Part shown: positions 9,465 to 17,936 of the stretch, one piece after another
Layout of the letters: each line of letters opens with the position of its first letter
Numbering within the stretch: position 1 is the first letter of the stretch
The notes under the pieces: model-generated
Databases searched by the model: none
What the model was told of the DNA's origin: nothing
What the model saw: the letters and a program-made list of their open reading frames with translations, nothing else
Program-made: the position numbers and the translations under genes
From: Pseudorhodoferax sp. Leaf265
GTDB lineage: Bacteria > Pseudomonadota > Gammaproteobacteria > Burkholderiales > Burkholderiaceae_C
NCBI RefSeq assembly: GCF_001422365.1
Contig: NZ_LMMT01000006.1
Span: forward strand, 1-64,000
DNA: 64,000 nucleotides
Direction: 5' to 3'

Positions 9465-9899
9465 ATGAGCGAAACATCGACTCCCTACTCCAAGCCGCTT
9501 CCCGTCGTCGACGTCTGGAACAGGCCCTTTTGGAATGCGTGCCGCGACCATCGGCTGCTGATGCAGCGCGACAAGGCGAAGGGTGAATTTTGGTTTCCGC
9601 CTTCGCCCGTGGTGCCGCGCACCCTCTCCAGGGAATGGGAATGGGTGGAGCTCTCCGGCTTTGGAACCGTCACGTCATGGGTGGTTTTCCATCAAAAATA
9701 CTACGCTGGCTTCGCTGACGACCTGCCGTACAACGTGGCGATGGTCCGTCTGGACGAAGGGCCGTTCATCTTCACCAACCTGGTCGGCATGGAAAACGAT
9801 GACATCCGCATCGGCCAACGCGTTCGCGTGACGTTTCGCGACGCCAACGAGCAGGTTTCGATCCCGGTGTTCGAGCCTGTGCGGGAGGACGCTCGATGA
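9465..9899 (+). CDS. DUF35 OB-fold protein, partner of the thiolase-like subunit
   Basis: 144 residues with the layout of DUF35 proteins: an N-terminal rubredoxin-like segment (FWNACRDHRLLMQ) and a C-terminal OB fold (FGTVTSWVVFHQKYY, IGQRVRVTFR). The four zinc cysteines usual in the N-terminal part are mostly missing; only one Cys is visible, so zinc binding is doubtful. Such proteins form complexes with SCP2-type thiolases. The gene starts four bases after the thiolase stop and ends in an ATGA overlap with the hydratase gene. Confidence 0.85.
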   Translation: MSETSTPYSKPLPVVDVWNRPFWNACRDHRLLMQRDKAKGEFWFPPSPVVPRTLSREWEWVELSGFGTVTSWVVFHQKYYAGFADDLPYNVAMVRLDEGPFIFTNLVGMENDDIRIGQRVRVTFRDANEQVSIPVFEPVREDAR

Positions 9900-10660
9900 A
9901 CACTTCGCAGGAACCTGTCCTGCTGGAAGACCGTGGCGACTACGGACTCCTACGGCTGAACCGCCCGGCCCAGCGCAATGCCATGAACGGCGCGGCCCGT
10001 AGGGGTCTGCTCCAATGCCTCGAAAAGGCGCGCGGCGCGTACAAGGTCCTGGTCATCACAGGGCGGGACGGCAATTTCTGCAGCGGAGTGGACCTGAAGG
10101 AAGTCGCATCCGCCACACCACGCGAACGGGAGGTCGCTCCGCGGGAGTGGGTGGAGGTGTTGCTGGCGATCCGCCGGCACCCTGCTGTTTTCATTGCAGC
10201 CGTCGGAGGCTATGCGCTAGGCGGCGGGGTGTCGCTGATCAACGTGTGCGACCTCGCCATCGCGGCGGACGAAGCGCCGATTGGGATGCCTGAACTCGGC
10301 TTTGGCATGTATCCCGCGATGGCCGGGCCATCCACACAGATGATGCTGGCGCCGAAGCGCGCAGCCTGGATGGTGCTCACTGCCGATCGCATCGACGGCC
10401 GCACGGCTGCTCAGTGGGGGCTTGTGAACCAGAGCGTACCGTTGGCTGAACTTGAGGACTCTGCGGACGCTCTGGCGCGACGGATTGCCCGGCATGACGC
10501 CATTGCTCTTTCAGAGAGCAAGCGTGCGCTCGAGATGATCCCAAAGCGAATCGCCGAGATGGAACCGGCTTTCGAGTTTGCGATGGCTCTCAACGTCGGG
10601 ATTCGGGCTCGCACGACCGTTCAGGCCGAAGGGATCGCAGCTTTCAAAGGCAAAGCATGA
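9896..10660 (+). CDS. Enoyl-CoA hydratase/isomerase family protein
   Basis: 254 residues of the crotonase superfamily. The oxyanion-hole segments are visible: NFCSGVDLKE and AVGGYALGGGVSLINVCDLAIA-type sequence at about residues 101-120, followed by GMPELGFGMYP. Such enzymes hydrate enoyl-CoA or perform related chemistry on CoA thioesters. Both junctions are ATGA overlaps, so it is co-translated with its neighbours. It plausibly makes the beta-hydroxyacyl-CoA that the thiolase/DUF35 pair would cleave (inference). Confidence 0.88.
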   Translation: MNTSQEPVLLEDRGDYGLLRLNRPAQRNAMNGAARRGLLQCLEKARGAYKVLVITGRDGNFCSGVDLKEVASATPREREVAPREWVEVLLAIRRHPAVFIAAVGGYALGGGVSLINVCDLAIAADEAPIGMPELGFGMYPAMAGPSTQMMLAPKRAAWMVLTADRIDGRTAAQWGLVNQSVPLAELEDSADALARRIARHDAIALSESKRALEMIPKRIAEMEPAFEFAMALNVGIRARTTVQAEGIAAFKGKA

Positions 10661-11763
10661 TGAAGCCGCTCCAGGGCCGTGTTGTGCTTGAGGCCGTTTC
10701 GCCGCGCAGCAGTTGGGGGGTGCGGCTCGCTGCGGCTTTCGCGGGTCGAATCGCTGCAGATCTCGGAGCGCAGGTCATCTGCTTGCAAGCAACCGGTGAG
10801 GCCGCGCCGCCGGACACAAACGCTGCTGACCAAGAGATGTCGGCGCTTCACTCGTTTCTTTGTGCAGGAAAAAAAATTGCGACGGGCGTCTCGGTCGACG
10901 CGACCTCGACGCTCGCGCGTGAAACCGCTGGCGGCGCGAACGCTTTGCTCGGGGATGCTTGGCTGCGCAGCGCCGCGGCAGATGCGCTCGGCCAGAGGCT
11001 GGCTGCCGACGCCCCGCGCGCTGTCGTCCAAGTAGACATGCTGCCCCGCCAGCATGCACATGAGCCGGCGGTGAGCGAGTTCACCGTCGAAGCCGAGAGC
11101 GGCTTGCTGGATCTGGTTGGCGATGCAGGGCGCGAGCCCCTGCGTCTTGCCGGTCACCAAGTGGCGTATTCCGCCGGGCTGGCGGCCTACACCGGCATGG
11201 TGGCGGCGTTCTGCCGGCGGGGACACCCGGTGCCGGTCGTTCGGGTCAGCCTTCTGGAAGCAGCCCTATGGCTGAACTGGAAGAACCTGGCAACCGTCTT
11301 GATTGGTCAGACGGCTGCCACGCGCTCCGGCCAAGCGATGAGTTGGCCGGTTGTGCGATGTGCAGACGGCTGGGTGGCGGTGGTTTACCAGCCTCATGAG
11401 TGGGAGACCTTGCGCGACACACTGGGCGATCCGCGCCTGCAACACCCTCGGTTCGATACCCCTGCAGGCCGCGCTTCGCACGGGTCCGAACTCGCAGCGC
11501 TGTTCGACGCCTCACTAGCCACATTGACACGAAAAGAGGTGAACGCTCTTGCCGCGCGACACCGATTGCCGCTGGGAGTCGTGCAAAGCGCTGGGGAACT
11601 GGCGGACGATCCGCACTATCGCATGCGTCGGTTCGTGGGCTCCGTCGCGTCGGATGCAGGTAGCGTGTCCCTGCCACGCCTTCCGGTTCTCTGGAACGGC
11701 GAGCTGTTCGCGCCGGGGAGAGTTCCGGCGCGCAGCGCACAGGAAGAGGAGACTACGGCATGA
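10657..11763 (+). CDS. Class III CoA-transferase-like subunit lacking the catalytic Asp
   Basis: A 368-residue CaiB/BaiF-family protein, recognisable from IAADLGAQVICLQ near the start and the C-terminal region (PHEWETLRDTLGDPRLQHPR, DDPHYRMRRFVG). Where active members carry the acyl-accepting Asp, this protein reads HQVAYSAGLAAY with no Asp. It overlaps the next CoA-transferase by ATGA. The likely arrangement is a heteromer in which the downstream subunit is catalytic (inference). It could also be an inactive paralogue. Confidence 0.8.
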   Translation: MMKPLQGRVVLEAVSPRSSWGVRLAAAFAGRIAADLGAQVICLQATGEAAPPDTNAADQEMSALHSFLCAGKKIATGVSVDATSTLARETAGGANALLGDAWLRSAAADALGQRLAADAPRAVVQVDMLPRQHAHEPAVSEFTVEAESGLLDLVGDAGREPLRLAGHQVAYSAGLAAYTGMVAAFCRRGHPVPVVRVSLLEAALWLNWKNLATVLIGQTAATRSGQAMSWPVVRCADGWVAVVYQPHEWETLRDTLGDPRLQHPRFDTPAGRASHGSELAALFDASLATLTRKEVNALAARHRLPLGVVQSAGELADDPHYRMRRFVGSVASDAGSVSLPRLPVLWNGELFAPGRVPARSAQEEETTA

Positions 11764-12896
11764 CCGGTCCTCTATCAGGTTGCAGGGTCCTGGACCTGGG
11801 CATCATCACCGCAGGCGCGGCGACCTCAGCCATGCTTGCCGACCTCGGTGCGGAAGTGATCAAGGTGGAATCACCGGGCTACCACGATCCGTTCCGTCGC
11901 TGGAGCGGGCCAGGCGGCGGCGACGATTCACCATTCTTCCGTTTCACCAATCGCAACAAGGCGGGAATCGGCATCGACATCAAGCGGCCCGAGGGCAGGG
12001 CGGTATTCATGCGCCTGGTTGCCGGTTCGGACGTGGTCGTAGAAAACTTCCGACGGGGCGTGCTGGCCACGCTAGGCATCGACTACCCGCAACTGCGCGC
12101 GGTGCGGCCGTCCATCATCCTGGCCTCGCTGTCCAGCCATGGCGAGTTCGGTCCCGACGCCAACCGCGTATCGTTCGGCACGACGCTCGAAGCAATGTCG
12201 GGTCTTGCGGCAGAAACAGGGTACCCGGGCGGAAAGCCGACGGTGAGCGGTCGCGACTTGAACTATCCCGACCAAGTCGTTGCGATCTTCGCAACCGGCA
12301 TGGTCGTTACGGCCTGGCACGCAGCCCAGCACGGCGCAGGAGTGCATCTGGACTTGTCCCAGCGGGAGCTGACGAGCTTCCTGCTCGGTGAGCGCTTCGT
12401 GCAGGGCGCTTCTGGCCAGCCCCGGGGTAACGCGGATCCGCTCTACGCGCTTCAGAACTGCTATGTTTCCAGTGACCAGGCATGGGTTGCGGTCAGCGTG
12501 GAGCAGCGGCAGCTTCCTTTACTGGCCGGACTAGTAGCCGAATCGGAGGTCGGGCGAGTCGAGGAGGGCTTAGCGCGGTGGATGGTCACTCGCACGGCCG
12601 CTGAGGCCGTCAAAGCACTGGCTGCGCTGTGCATTGCCGCTGCGCGCGTGCGGGACGGGAGCGCGGCCGCCCAGGGGCGGGGCATCTCCTGGTGTGATGC
12701 CATCGGGAACCTGCCTGATGGCTCTCTTGCCAAGGGCTTTCCGTTCCAGTTCGAGGATGAGCCGATGCAACTGACGCGGCCCGCGCCTTCGATCGGACAG
12801 GACACCGCGCGAGTCTTGCAGGAGCTCGGCGGTTACACGCAGCAGGAGATCGCGGCTCTACGCAAGGACGGCGTGATCGAATGCGCAAGCGCCTGA
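11760..12896 (+). CDS. Class III CoA-transferase (CaiB/BaiF family), catalytic subunit candidate
   Basis: A 378-residue enzyme with the family start GCRVLDLGIITAGAATSAML, then DLGAEVIKVESP, VVENFRRGVLATLGIDY and a catalytic-Asp candidate in NYPDQVVAIFATG. Family members move CoA between carboxylic acids through a glutamyl- or aspartyl-anhydride-type cycle. It is the last gene of the 8345-12896 operon and ends 11 bases before the convergent LysR gene. With the preceding Asp-less paralogue it probably activates the pathway acid. Its partner acids are unknown. Confidence 0.88.
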   Translation: MTGPLSGCRVLDLGIITAGAATSAMLADLGAEVIKVESPGYHDPFRRWSGPGGGDDSPFFRFTNRNKAGIGIDIKRPEGRAVFMRLVAGSDVVVENFRRGVLATLGIDYPQLRAVRPSIILASLSSHGEFGPDANRVSFGTTLEAMSGLAAETGYPGGKPTVSGRDLNYPDQVVAIFATGMVVTAWHAAQHGAGVHLDLSQRELTSFLLGERFVQGASGQPRGNADPLYALQNCYVSSDQAWVAVSVEQRQLPLLAGLVAESEVGRVEEGLARWMVTRTAAEAVKALAALCIAAARVRDGSAAAQGRGISWCDAIGNLPDGSLAKGFPFQFEDEPMQLTRPAPSIGQDTARVLQELGGYTQQEIAALRKDGVIECASA

Positions 12897-12907
12897 TCCT
12901 GGCGGAG

Positions 12908-13846
12908 TCAGCCTTCACCTATCCAGGTGGCACCCACCCAGCGGCCATCTTGGATCAGGGTGTGGGCGAGCGTGTTCAGCTGATTAGCAACCGCGCGAAC
13001 AGCCAAGGAATTGCGGCGCATCATCGACACCGCGATTCCAGTGCGACGCTGCAACTCCTCGCTGGCAAGCGGCGTCAACTTCAGTTGCCCGCTCGCCGCC
13101 TCCGCGGCAACGATGTTGATGGGGAGCACTGCGTAGCCGAGGTTCAAGTGCAACATCTCCTTCTGCACCCGTGTGTCGTTCGTTTCGGCGACGACGTTGA
13201 GCTTGACGCCTTGGGCCTCGCTCGCGTGGTCGAGGATCAGGCGCAGCCCACGGTAGAAGGTCGGCAGGATCAAGGGCAGGCTCACCAGGCGTTGCAGCCC
13301 AATGGGCGCGCGCCCATGGTCATGCAAAGCAGGGCCACCAACCAGGCACAGCTGCTCCGCAAAGAGCGGTTGCATGTCCAACTGGCTCGACTGCTTGTAG
13401 TTGGTCAACATGGCGAGGCCGACGTCGCCCGATTCCAGCCACTCGCGCAGCCGGTCCGAATAGCCCGTGAATATGCGCAACAACAGGTCCGGGTGGCTGG
13501 CCCGCAGGGCGGCTACCAGCGGGGCAGCGATCATCTCGCTGTGGCTCGTAAGGAGTCCCAACTCCACCGTGCCGCGGAGCGCACCCGGACTGGCCGCGAG
13601 GATGTCCGTGCGTGCGCCATCGATCTCCCGCAGAGCGCGCCGCGCCCGGTCGATCAGGCGCGCACCGGCATCAGTGACGTCCATGCCGCGCGGAGTGCGC
13701 TCGAACAGCGTGGTGCCCAGTTCGTCCTCGAGCATGCGCAGCTGACGCGACAGCGCGGGCTGGACCAGATGCAACGTTTCGGAGGCGCGGGTGATGCTTC
13801 CGGTGTCGGCGATGGCCAGGAATGCGCGCAGCTGCTTGATGTCCAC
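12908..13846 (-). CDS. LysR-family transcriptional regulator
   Basis: 312 residues: an N-terminal winged helix (MDIKQLRAFLAIADTGSITR, LVQPALSRQLRMLEDELG) and a periplasmic-binding-protein-like effector domain. It is convergent with the CoA-transferase operon and divergent from the Bug receptor at 13971, with about 124 bases between starts. It probably controls the Bug/PrpF pair and perhaps the flanking operons, with a pathway acid or CoA ester as effector (inference). Confidence 0.9.
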   Translation of the reverse strand: MDIKQLRAFLAIADTGSITRASETLHLVQPALSRQLRMLEDELGTTLFERTPRGMDVTDAGARLIDRARRALREIDGARTDILAASPGALRGTVELGLLTSHSEMIAAPLVAALRASHPDLLLRIFTGYSDRLREWLESGDVGLAMLTNYKQSSQLDMQPLFAEQLCLVGGPALHDHGRAPIGLQRLVSLPLILPTFYRGLRLILDHASEAQGVKLNVVAETNDTRVQKEMLHLNLGYAVLPINIVAAEAASGQLKLTPLASEELQRRTGIAVSMMRRNSLAVRAVANQLNTLAHTLIQDGRWVGATWIGEG

Positions 13847-13970
13847 CTCGAGCCTCCTTGCGAAACTTGGTCGCGCTAGGCATGGATTCTAAGCAGCAAG
13901 TATCCGGTGAGCCTATCCAAATTGCGGCGCTTCACAACAGCGTCGAGTACTTGAAATGGAGACAAAGACC

Positions 13971-14942
13971 ATGTGGAATCGACGCAAAATCCTCGTTGCT
14001 ATGGGCGCCGCTGTGTTGGCGCGTGTCGCGCGAGCACAGTCCTACCCCGTCCGCCCGATCAAACTTGTGGTGCCCACGTCCGCGGGTGGCATCGCGGACT
14101 TCATCGGCCGGAGCGCGGGCGAGATCATGGCTCGGAGCCTTGGCCAGCCTTTCGTGCTGGAGAACCGCCCAGGCGGAGGCTCGACGCTCGCGGCCAATCT
14201 GGTTGCGCACGCACCGCCCGATGGGTACACGGTGCTCATGAGCACCGAGTTCAACATGGCCACGGCGGCCTTGCTGCGCAAGGACCTCAGCTACGACCCA
14301 CGCAAGGATCTCGCACCCGTCGGCGTACTGGCCCGGTTCCCACTCGGCTTGATCGTCAACGCTAAGTTGCCGGTGCGAACGGTGCGTGAACTCGTGGCCT
14401 ATCTGAAAGCTCGGCCTGGCGTCGTGAACTACGCGTCGGCCGGCGCGGGAACCGCCTATCACCTAGCTGCTGAGATGTTCATGGCTCAGAACGATGCGCA
14501 GATGGTCCACGTCCCGTATGCCGGAGGTTCGCCTATGGCAACCTCGCTCGTGAGACGCGACACCGAGGTCGCGTTCGCCGCGCTCAGTACTTACCTGCCG
14601 CACATCCGCTCTGGCGACCTGCGGGTACTCGCGGTCGCCAACGACAAGCGCATTGCTGCTCTGCCCGACGTACCTACGTTTGCGGAAGCAGGGTTCGCCG
14701 CCTTCGACGCGGAGATGCACGTTGGACTGGCAGTGCCCAGCGGCGTGCCGCCGGACGTCATCCAAAAACTCCACACCGCCCTCGCCAAAGTGTGGGCGGA
14801 TGACGCCCTTCGCGCGCGTATGGCTGCCACCGGTGTGGAGATCGCGTCGCAACACACGTCGCAAGACTATACCGAACGGCTAGATCGCGAGGGGCGCCGC
14901 TGGCAGGGGCTGATCGTCACGAACAAGCTGCGCATGGAATGA
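13971..14942 (+). CDS. Bug-family periplasmic solute receptor
   Basis: 323 residues. The signal peptide starts MWNRRKILVAMG, a twin-arginine-like n-region, and ends near RAQS. The family core follows: YPVRPIKLVVPTSAGGIAD, NRPGGGSTLAANLV, VHVPYAGGSPMA and LPDVPTFAEAG. ATG 13971 is preferred because GGAGA at 13958-13962 gives good spacing; an upstream ATG (13956) overlaps that site. The downstream gene is a PrpF-family isomerase starting 10 bases later, which suggests an unsaturated di- or tricarboxylate ligand (inference). Confidence 0.9.
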   Translation: MWNRRKILVAMGAAVLARVARAQSYPVRPIKLVVPTSAGGIADFIGRSAGEIMARSLGQPFVLENRPGGGSTLAANLVAHAPPDGYTVLMSTEFNMATAALLRKDLSYDPRKDLAPVGVLARFPLGLIVNAKLPVRTVRELVAYLKARPGVVNYASAGAGTAYHLAAEMFMAQNDAQMVHVPYAGGSPMATSLVRRDTEVAFAALSTYLPHIRSGDLRVLAVANDKRIAALPDVPTFAEAGFAAFDAEMHVGLAVPSGVPPDVIQKLHTALAKVWADDALRARMAATGVEIASQHTSQDYTERLDREGRRWQGLIVTNKLRME

Positions 14943-14952
14943 GAGGGGCGTG

Positions 14953-16158
14953 ATGGAACAGCTCGCAACCGCATATGCCTACTACCGGGGCGGCACCAGC
15001 AAGGCAGTCCTCGTGAAGCGCTCAGATCTGCCGCCGATACGAAGCGACTCGGACCTAAACGCTTGGGTGCTCGCTGTAATGGGGTCTCCCGATCGTCGCC
15101 AAATTGACGGCGTCGGCGGCGCGGACCCGCTTACGAGCAAGTTCGCGATCGTGGGTCCGCCCACACGACCCGACGCGGACGTCGACTACACGTTCTTGCA
15201 AGTCGTACCCGATAGGGCCACTGTCACGCAAGACATCAACTGCGGCAACATCGCCGCGGCCATCGGGCCGTTCGCCATCGACGAGGGGATTGTCGCCCCC
15301 CGTGCACCGATAACCTCGGTGCGTATCCATGCCACCAACATGGGCCAGATCATCCACGCGGACGTGGAGGTCGACGAGACCGGCAAAGCACGCGTCCTGG
15401 GCTCGCAGCGCATCGACGGTGTACCTGGAACCGGTGCGCCCGTGCGTTTGGATTTCAGGGAGCTTGTGGGAGGTGCAACAGGGCGGCTGCTTCCGACGGG
15501 GCGAATCCGAGATCGACTGGTCGTGGATGGGAAAGAGATCCAGGTCTCGATCGTCGATCTCGCGAACCTCGTCTGCTATGTCCGCGCCGAGGCTCTGGGC
15601 ATGGCGGGCACCGAAGACCCGCTCGCGATGCAGGCAAACCGTGAACTGATGCAGCTGTGCGAGCGAGTGCGGCTGGAAGCTGCACTACTCGCCGGCGTGG
15701 CGAAGAACATCGAGTCGGCCACCCGACAACCGCCTTCGGCGCCCTGGCTTGCCCTCGTCAGCGCCCCGCTTCCTTGGCGCGATCATGCAACGCGCGAACA
15801 ACACGAGGCGCATGAGTGCGACATCGGCGCACGTCTCTACGCGAGAGGGGGCAATGTGCACAAGGCCTATCCTGGCACGGGAAGCGCCTGCCTGGGCGTT
15901 GCGGCCATGCTGGAAGGAAGCGTGGCACACGAGCTTGTCAGCGCGGATGCGCACGCGAGTGGCACGGTCCGGATCGGGCATCCCTGTGGGGTGATCGACA
16001 TCGCTGCCATGATCGAAAACCAGGATGGAGCCGATCCCCTGGTGCGCCGTGCGGCGTTCATCCGAACGGCCCGCAGGATCGCAGACGGACAGGTCTACAC
16101 AGCGATGGACCGGCTGCCCTGGTTGCCCGAACCGATGCTGCGCGATGAGCCTGCGTAG
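14953..16158 (+). CDS. PrpF-family isomerase/tautomerase
   Basis: 401 residues of the PrpF/4-oxalomesaconate tautomerase family (diaminopimelate epimerase-like fold). Visible marks are the start YYRGGTSKAVLVKRSDLP, GVGGADPLTSKFAIV, the catalytic-cysteine region DINCGNIAAAIGPFA and GHPCGVIDIAA. Relatives isomerise double bonds in aconitate-type acids or tautomerise oxalomesaconate. It sits 10 bases after a Bug receptor and is probably co-transcribed. ATG 14953 is preferred to GTG 14950. The exact substrate cannot be told from sequence. Confidence 0.87.
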   Translation: MEQLATAYAYYRGGTSKAVLVKRSDLPPIRSDSDLNAWVLAVMGSPDRRQIDGVGGADPLTSKFAIVGPPTRPDADVDYTFLQVVPDRATVTQDINCGNIAAAIGPFAIDEGIVAPRAPITSVRIHATNMGQIIHADVEVDETGKARVLGSQRIDGVPGTGAPVRLDFRELVGGATGRLLPTGRIRDRLVVDGKEIQVSIVDLANLVCYVRAEALGMAGTEDPLAMQANRELMQLCERVRLEAALLAGVAKNIESATRQPPSAPWLALVSAPLPWRDHATREQHEAHECDIGARLYARGGNVHKAYPGTGSACLGVAAMLEGSVAHELVSADAHASGTVRIGHPCGVIDIAAMIENQDGADPLVRRAAFIRTARRIADGQVYTAMDRLPWLPEPMLRDEPA

Positions 16159-16184
16159 GGGTCATGCCGAACCAGTATCTGAGG

Positions 16185-16205
16185 CCTCGCATCTTTCTAT
16201 TGGAC
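16185..16205 (+). promoter_or_regulatory. Shared leader motif, copy 2
   Basis: CCTC, four variable bases and CTTTCTATTGGAC, identical at 17 of 21 positions to 8259-8279. It lies about 100 bases before the ferredoxin ATG, between the PrpF-like gene and the ferredoxin operon. Confidence 0.35.
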
Positions 16206-16308
16206 GCTGTTGATGTGGGGCCTCAGCATCACGGTCATTCAATGTTGAACCGGCAGGAGACATATCCATGAACCACCAGGAACCCGCCAAGTACGCAGGA
16301 TCGTCCGT

Positions 16309-16632
16309 ATGGTTGCGATGACCTTCGTGCAAGCCTCGGGCGACCGCAAGACCGTGCAAGGCCTCGAAGGCGAATCGGTCATGCAGGTCGCACGCCGCCA
16401 TGGCTTACCCGGCATCGTCGCAGACTGCGGTGGCGAGCTCTCGTGCGCCACCTGCCATGTGATGGTGGACGAGCAATGGCTAGCAACGATGCCCGTTCTC
16501 TCGCCCGACGAGGAGGAGATGCTTGAGTGCACGGCGGAGACGCCCTCGGCATCCAGTCGGCTCGCATGTCAGTTGCGCCTCACGCCGGCACACGATGGGC
16601 TCGTTGTCCACGTCCCTCGCTCGCAGAAATGA
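16309..16632 (+). CDS. [2Fe-2S] ferredoxin, putative P450 redox partner
   Basis: 107 residues of the adrenodoxin/putidaredoxin type. Ligand cysteines are Cys40, Cys46, Cys49 and Cys87 (C-x5-C-x2-C, then a fourth after 37 residues). It should pass electrons from the adjacent FAD reductase to the P450 encoded at 19481. ATG 16309 or ATG 16318 could start it. The gene overlaps the reductase by ATGA. Confidence 0.92.
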   Translation: MVAMTFVQASGDRKTVQGLEGESVMQVARRHGLPGIVADCGGELSCATCHVMVDEQWLATMPVLSPDEEEMLECTAETPSASSRLACQLRLTPAHDGLVVHVPRSQK

Positions 16633-17936
16633 GTGCCTTGCAAGTTCCAGAGCACGGTGCCGTCGTGGTGATAGGCGCTGGCCATGCCGGCACCGAAGTC
16701 GCAACCGAACTGCGCGCCTGCGGATACGACGGCATGCTTACGCTCGTTCACGAAGAGAAGGGCTTGCCCTATGCGAGACCGCCGCTCTCGAAGGCCTTTC
16801 TTCTCGGCGCAACAACGGAAGTCGACTTGGCAATTCGCCCAGGCAATGTGTATCTCGAGCAGCGCATCGAAGTCCTCGCGGGCACGGTGGACGCCCTAGA
16901 CTGCGGGAGGAGGAAAGTCCGACTGCGAGGCGGGCGTGAACTCTCGTACGACGCGGTTGTCCTCGCGACTGGTGGGCAGCCGCGGCGTCTTGCCGGCAGC
17001 GACATCGAGCGTGCACCGAACGTTCACTACCTCAAGACTCTGGCTGATGCGACAGCTCTCAAGAAGAACCTACGGACCAGCTCCAAGCTGGTGATCGTGG
17101 GCGGTGGCTACATCGGCCTAGAGGCCGCTGCGGCTGCGCGCCAGCTGGGGCTTCAGGTCACGGTGCTCGAAGCGCAGTCGCGCTTGCTCGCCCGCGTTAC
17201 CTCCGAGCCGGTGTCGGACTTCTACCTCCGCCTGCATGAATCGCATGGCATCGAAATCCGACTGGCGGTTCAGATTGCATCGTTCGAGTTCGGAGCAGGC
17301 GGGCATGTGACGGCCGCCACGCTTGCCGATGGGGGGCGCGTCGCGTGCGACGTCCTTCTGGTGGGAATCGGACAGCAGCCGCGGACGGAGCTGGCCGAGA
17401 GGGCTGGTCTCGCCGTGGCAGAAGGCGTCCTCGTGGACGTTGCATGCCGCACCAGTGATGACCGCGTCCTGGCCATCGGGGACTGTGCACGGCAGCCGTA
17501 TGGCGCGGACCAAGCGATGCGCCGAATCGAGTCAGTAGACAACGCCTTGCAGCAGGCACGTATCGCAGCAGCTGCGCTTACCGGAAAGCCACTACCGGTC
17601 CGTGCGGCGCCTTGGTTTTGGTCGAATCAGTTCGATGCGCGGCTGCAAAGCGTGGGCTTGTACACGCCGGATTGCGAACGAGTGGTGCGCGGCGACCCAC
17701 AGACTGACAGCAGTTTCAGCGTGTGGTACCTCAAGGCCGGCACCCTGATTGCTGCCGACGTCGTGTCGAGCCCGCGGGATTTTGCTGCCGCTCGTAGGCT
17801 CGTCGGCGGTGCCGTTAGTGTCCCTGCGTGGAAGCTGGCCGACACTTCTGTGCCACTGAACCACTTAGTGACCAGCGCTACTTGTGCGAAATCGAAAGTC
17901 CTACCCAGTTCCAAGTCCACTCCGGTATCCGTATGA
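16629..17936 (+). CDS. FAD/NADH-dependent ferredoxin reductase
   Basis: 435 residues of the putidaredoxin-reductase type. The FAD Rossmann motif VVVIGAGHAGTEVATEL is near the start, the NADH motif VIVGGGYIGLEAAAA at about 155, and VLAIGDCA at about 280. A C-terminal reductase domain (PWFWSNQFDARLQSVG) completes it. It takes electrons from NAD(P)H to the ferredoxin encoded just upstream. Both ends overlap neighbouring genes by ATGA, so stoichiometry is probably coupled. The last 25 or so residues are Lys/Ser-rich and look family-atypical. Confidence 0.92.
   Translation: MSALQVPEHGAVVVIGAGHAGTEVATELRACGYDGMLTLVHEEKGLPYARPPLSKAFLLGATTEVDLAIRPGNVYLEQRIEVLAGTVDALDCGRRKVRLRGGRELSYDAVVLATGGQPRRLAGSDIERAPNVHYLKTLADATALKKNLRTSSKLVIVGGGYIGLEAAAAARQLGLQVTVLEAQSRLLARVTSEPVSDFYLRLHESHGIEIRLAVQIASFEFGAGGHVTAATLADGGRVACDVLLVGIGQQPRTELAERAGLAVAEGVLVDVACRTSDDRVLAIGDCARQPYGADQAMRRIESVDNALQQARIAAAALTGKPLPVRAAPWFWSNQFDARLQSVGLYTPDCERVVRGDPQTDSSFSVWYLKAGTLIAADVVSSPRDFAAARRLVGGAVSVPAWKLADTSVPLNHLVTSATCAKSKVLPSSKSTPVSV

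Noticed and set aside
12881-13879. Plus-strand frame of 332 codons at the LysR locus
   Set aside because: The minus strand encodes a complete LysR protein; the plus frame has no known motif.
16527-16628. Upstream extension of the ferredoxin reductase frame
   Set aside because: The extra residues overlap the ferredoxin gene in another frame; ATG 16629 with its ATGA overlap is the better start.
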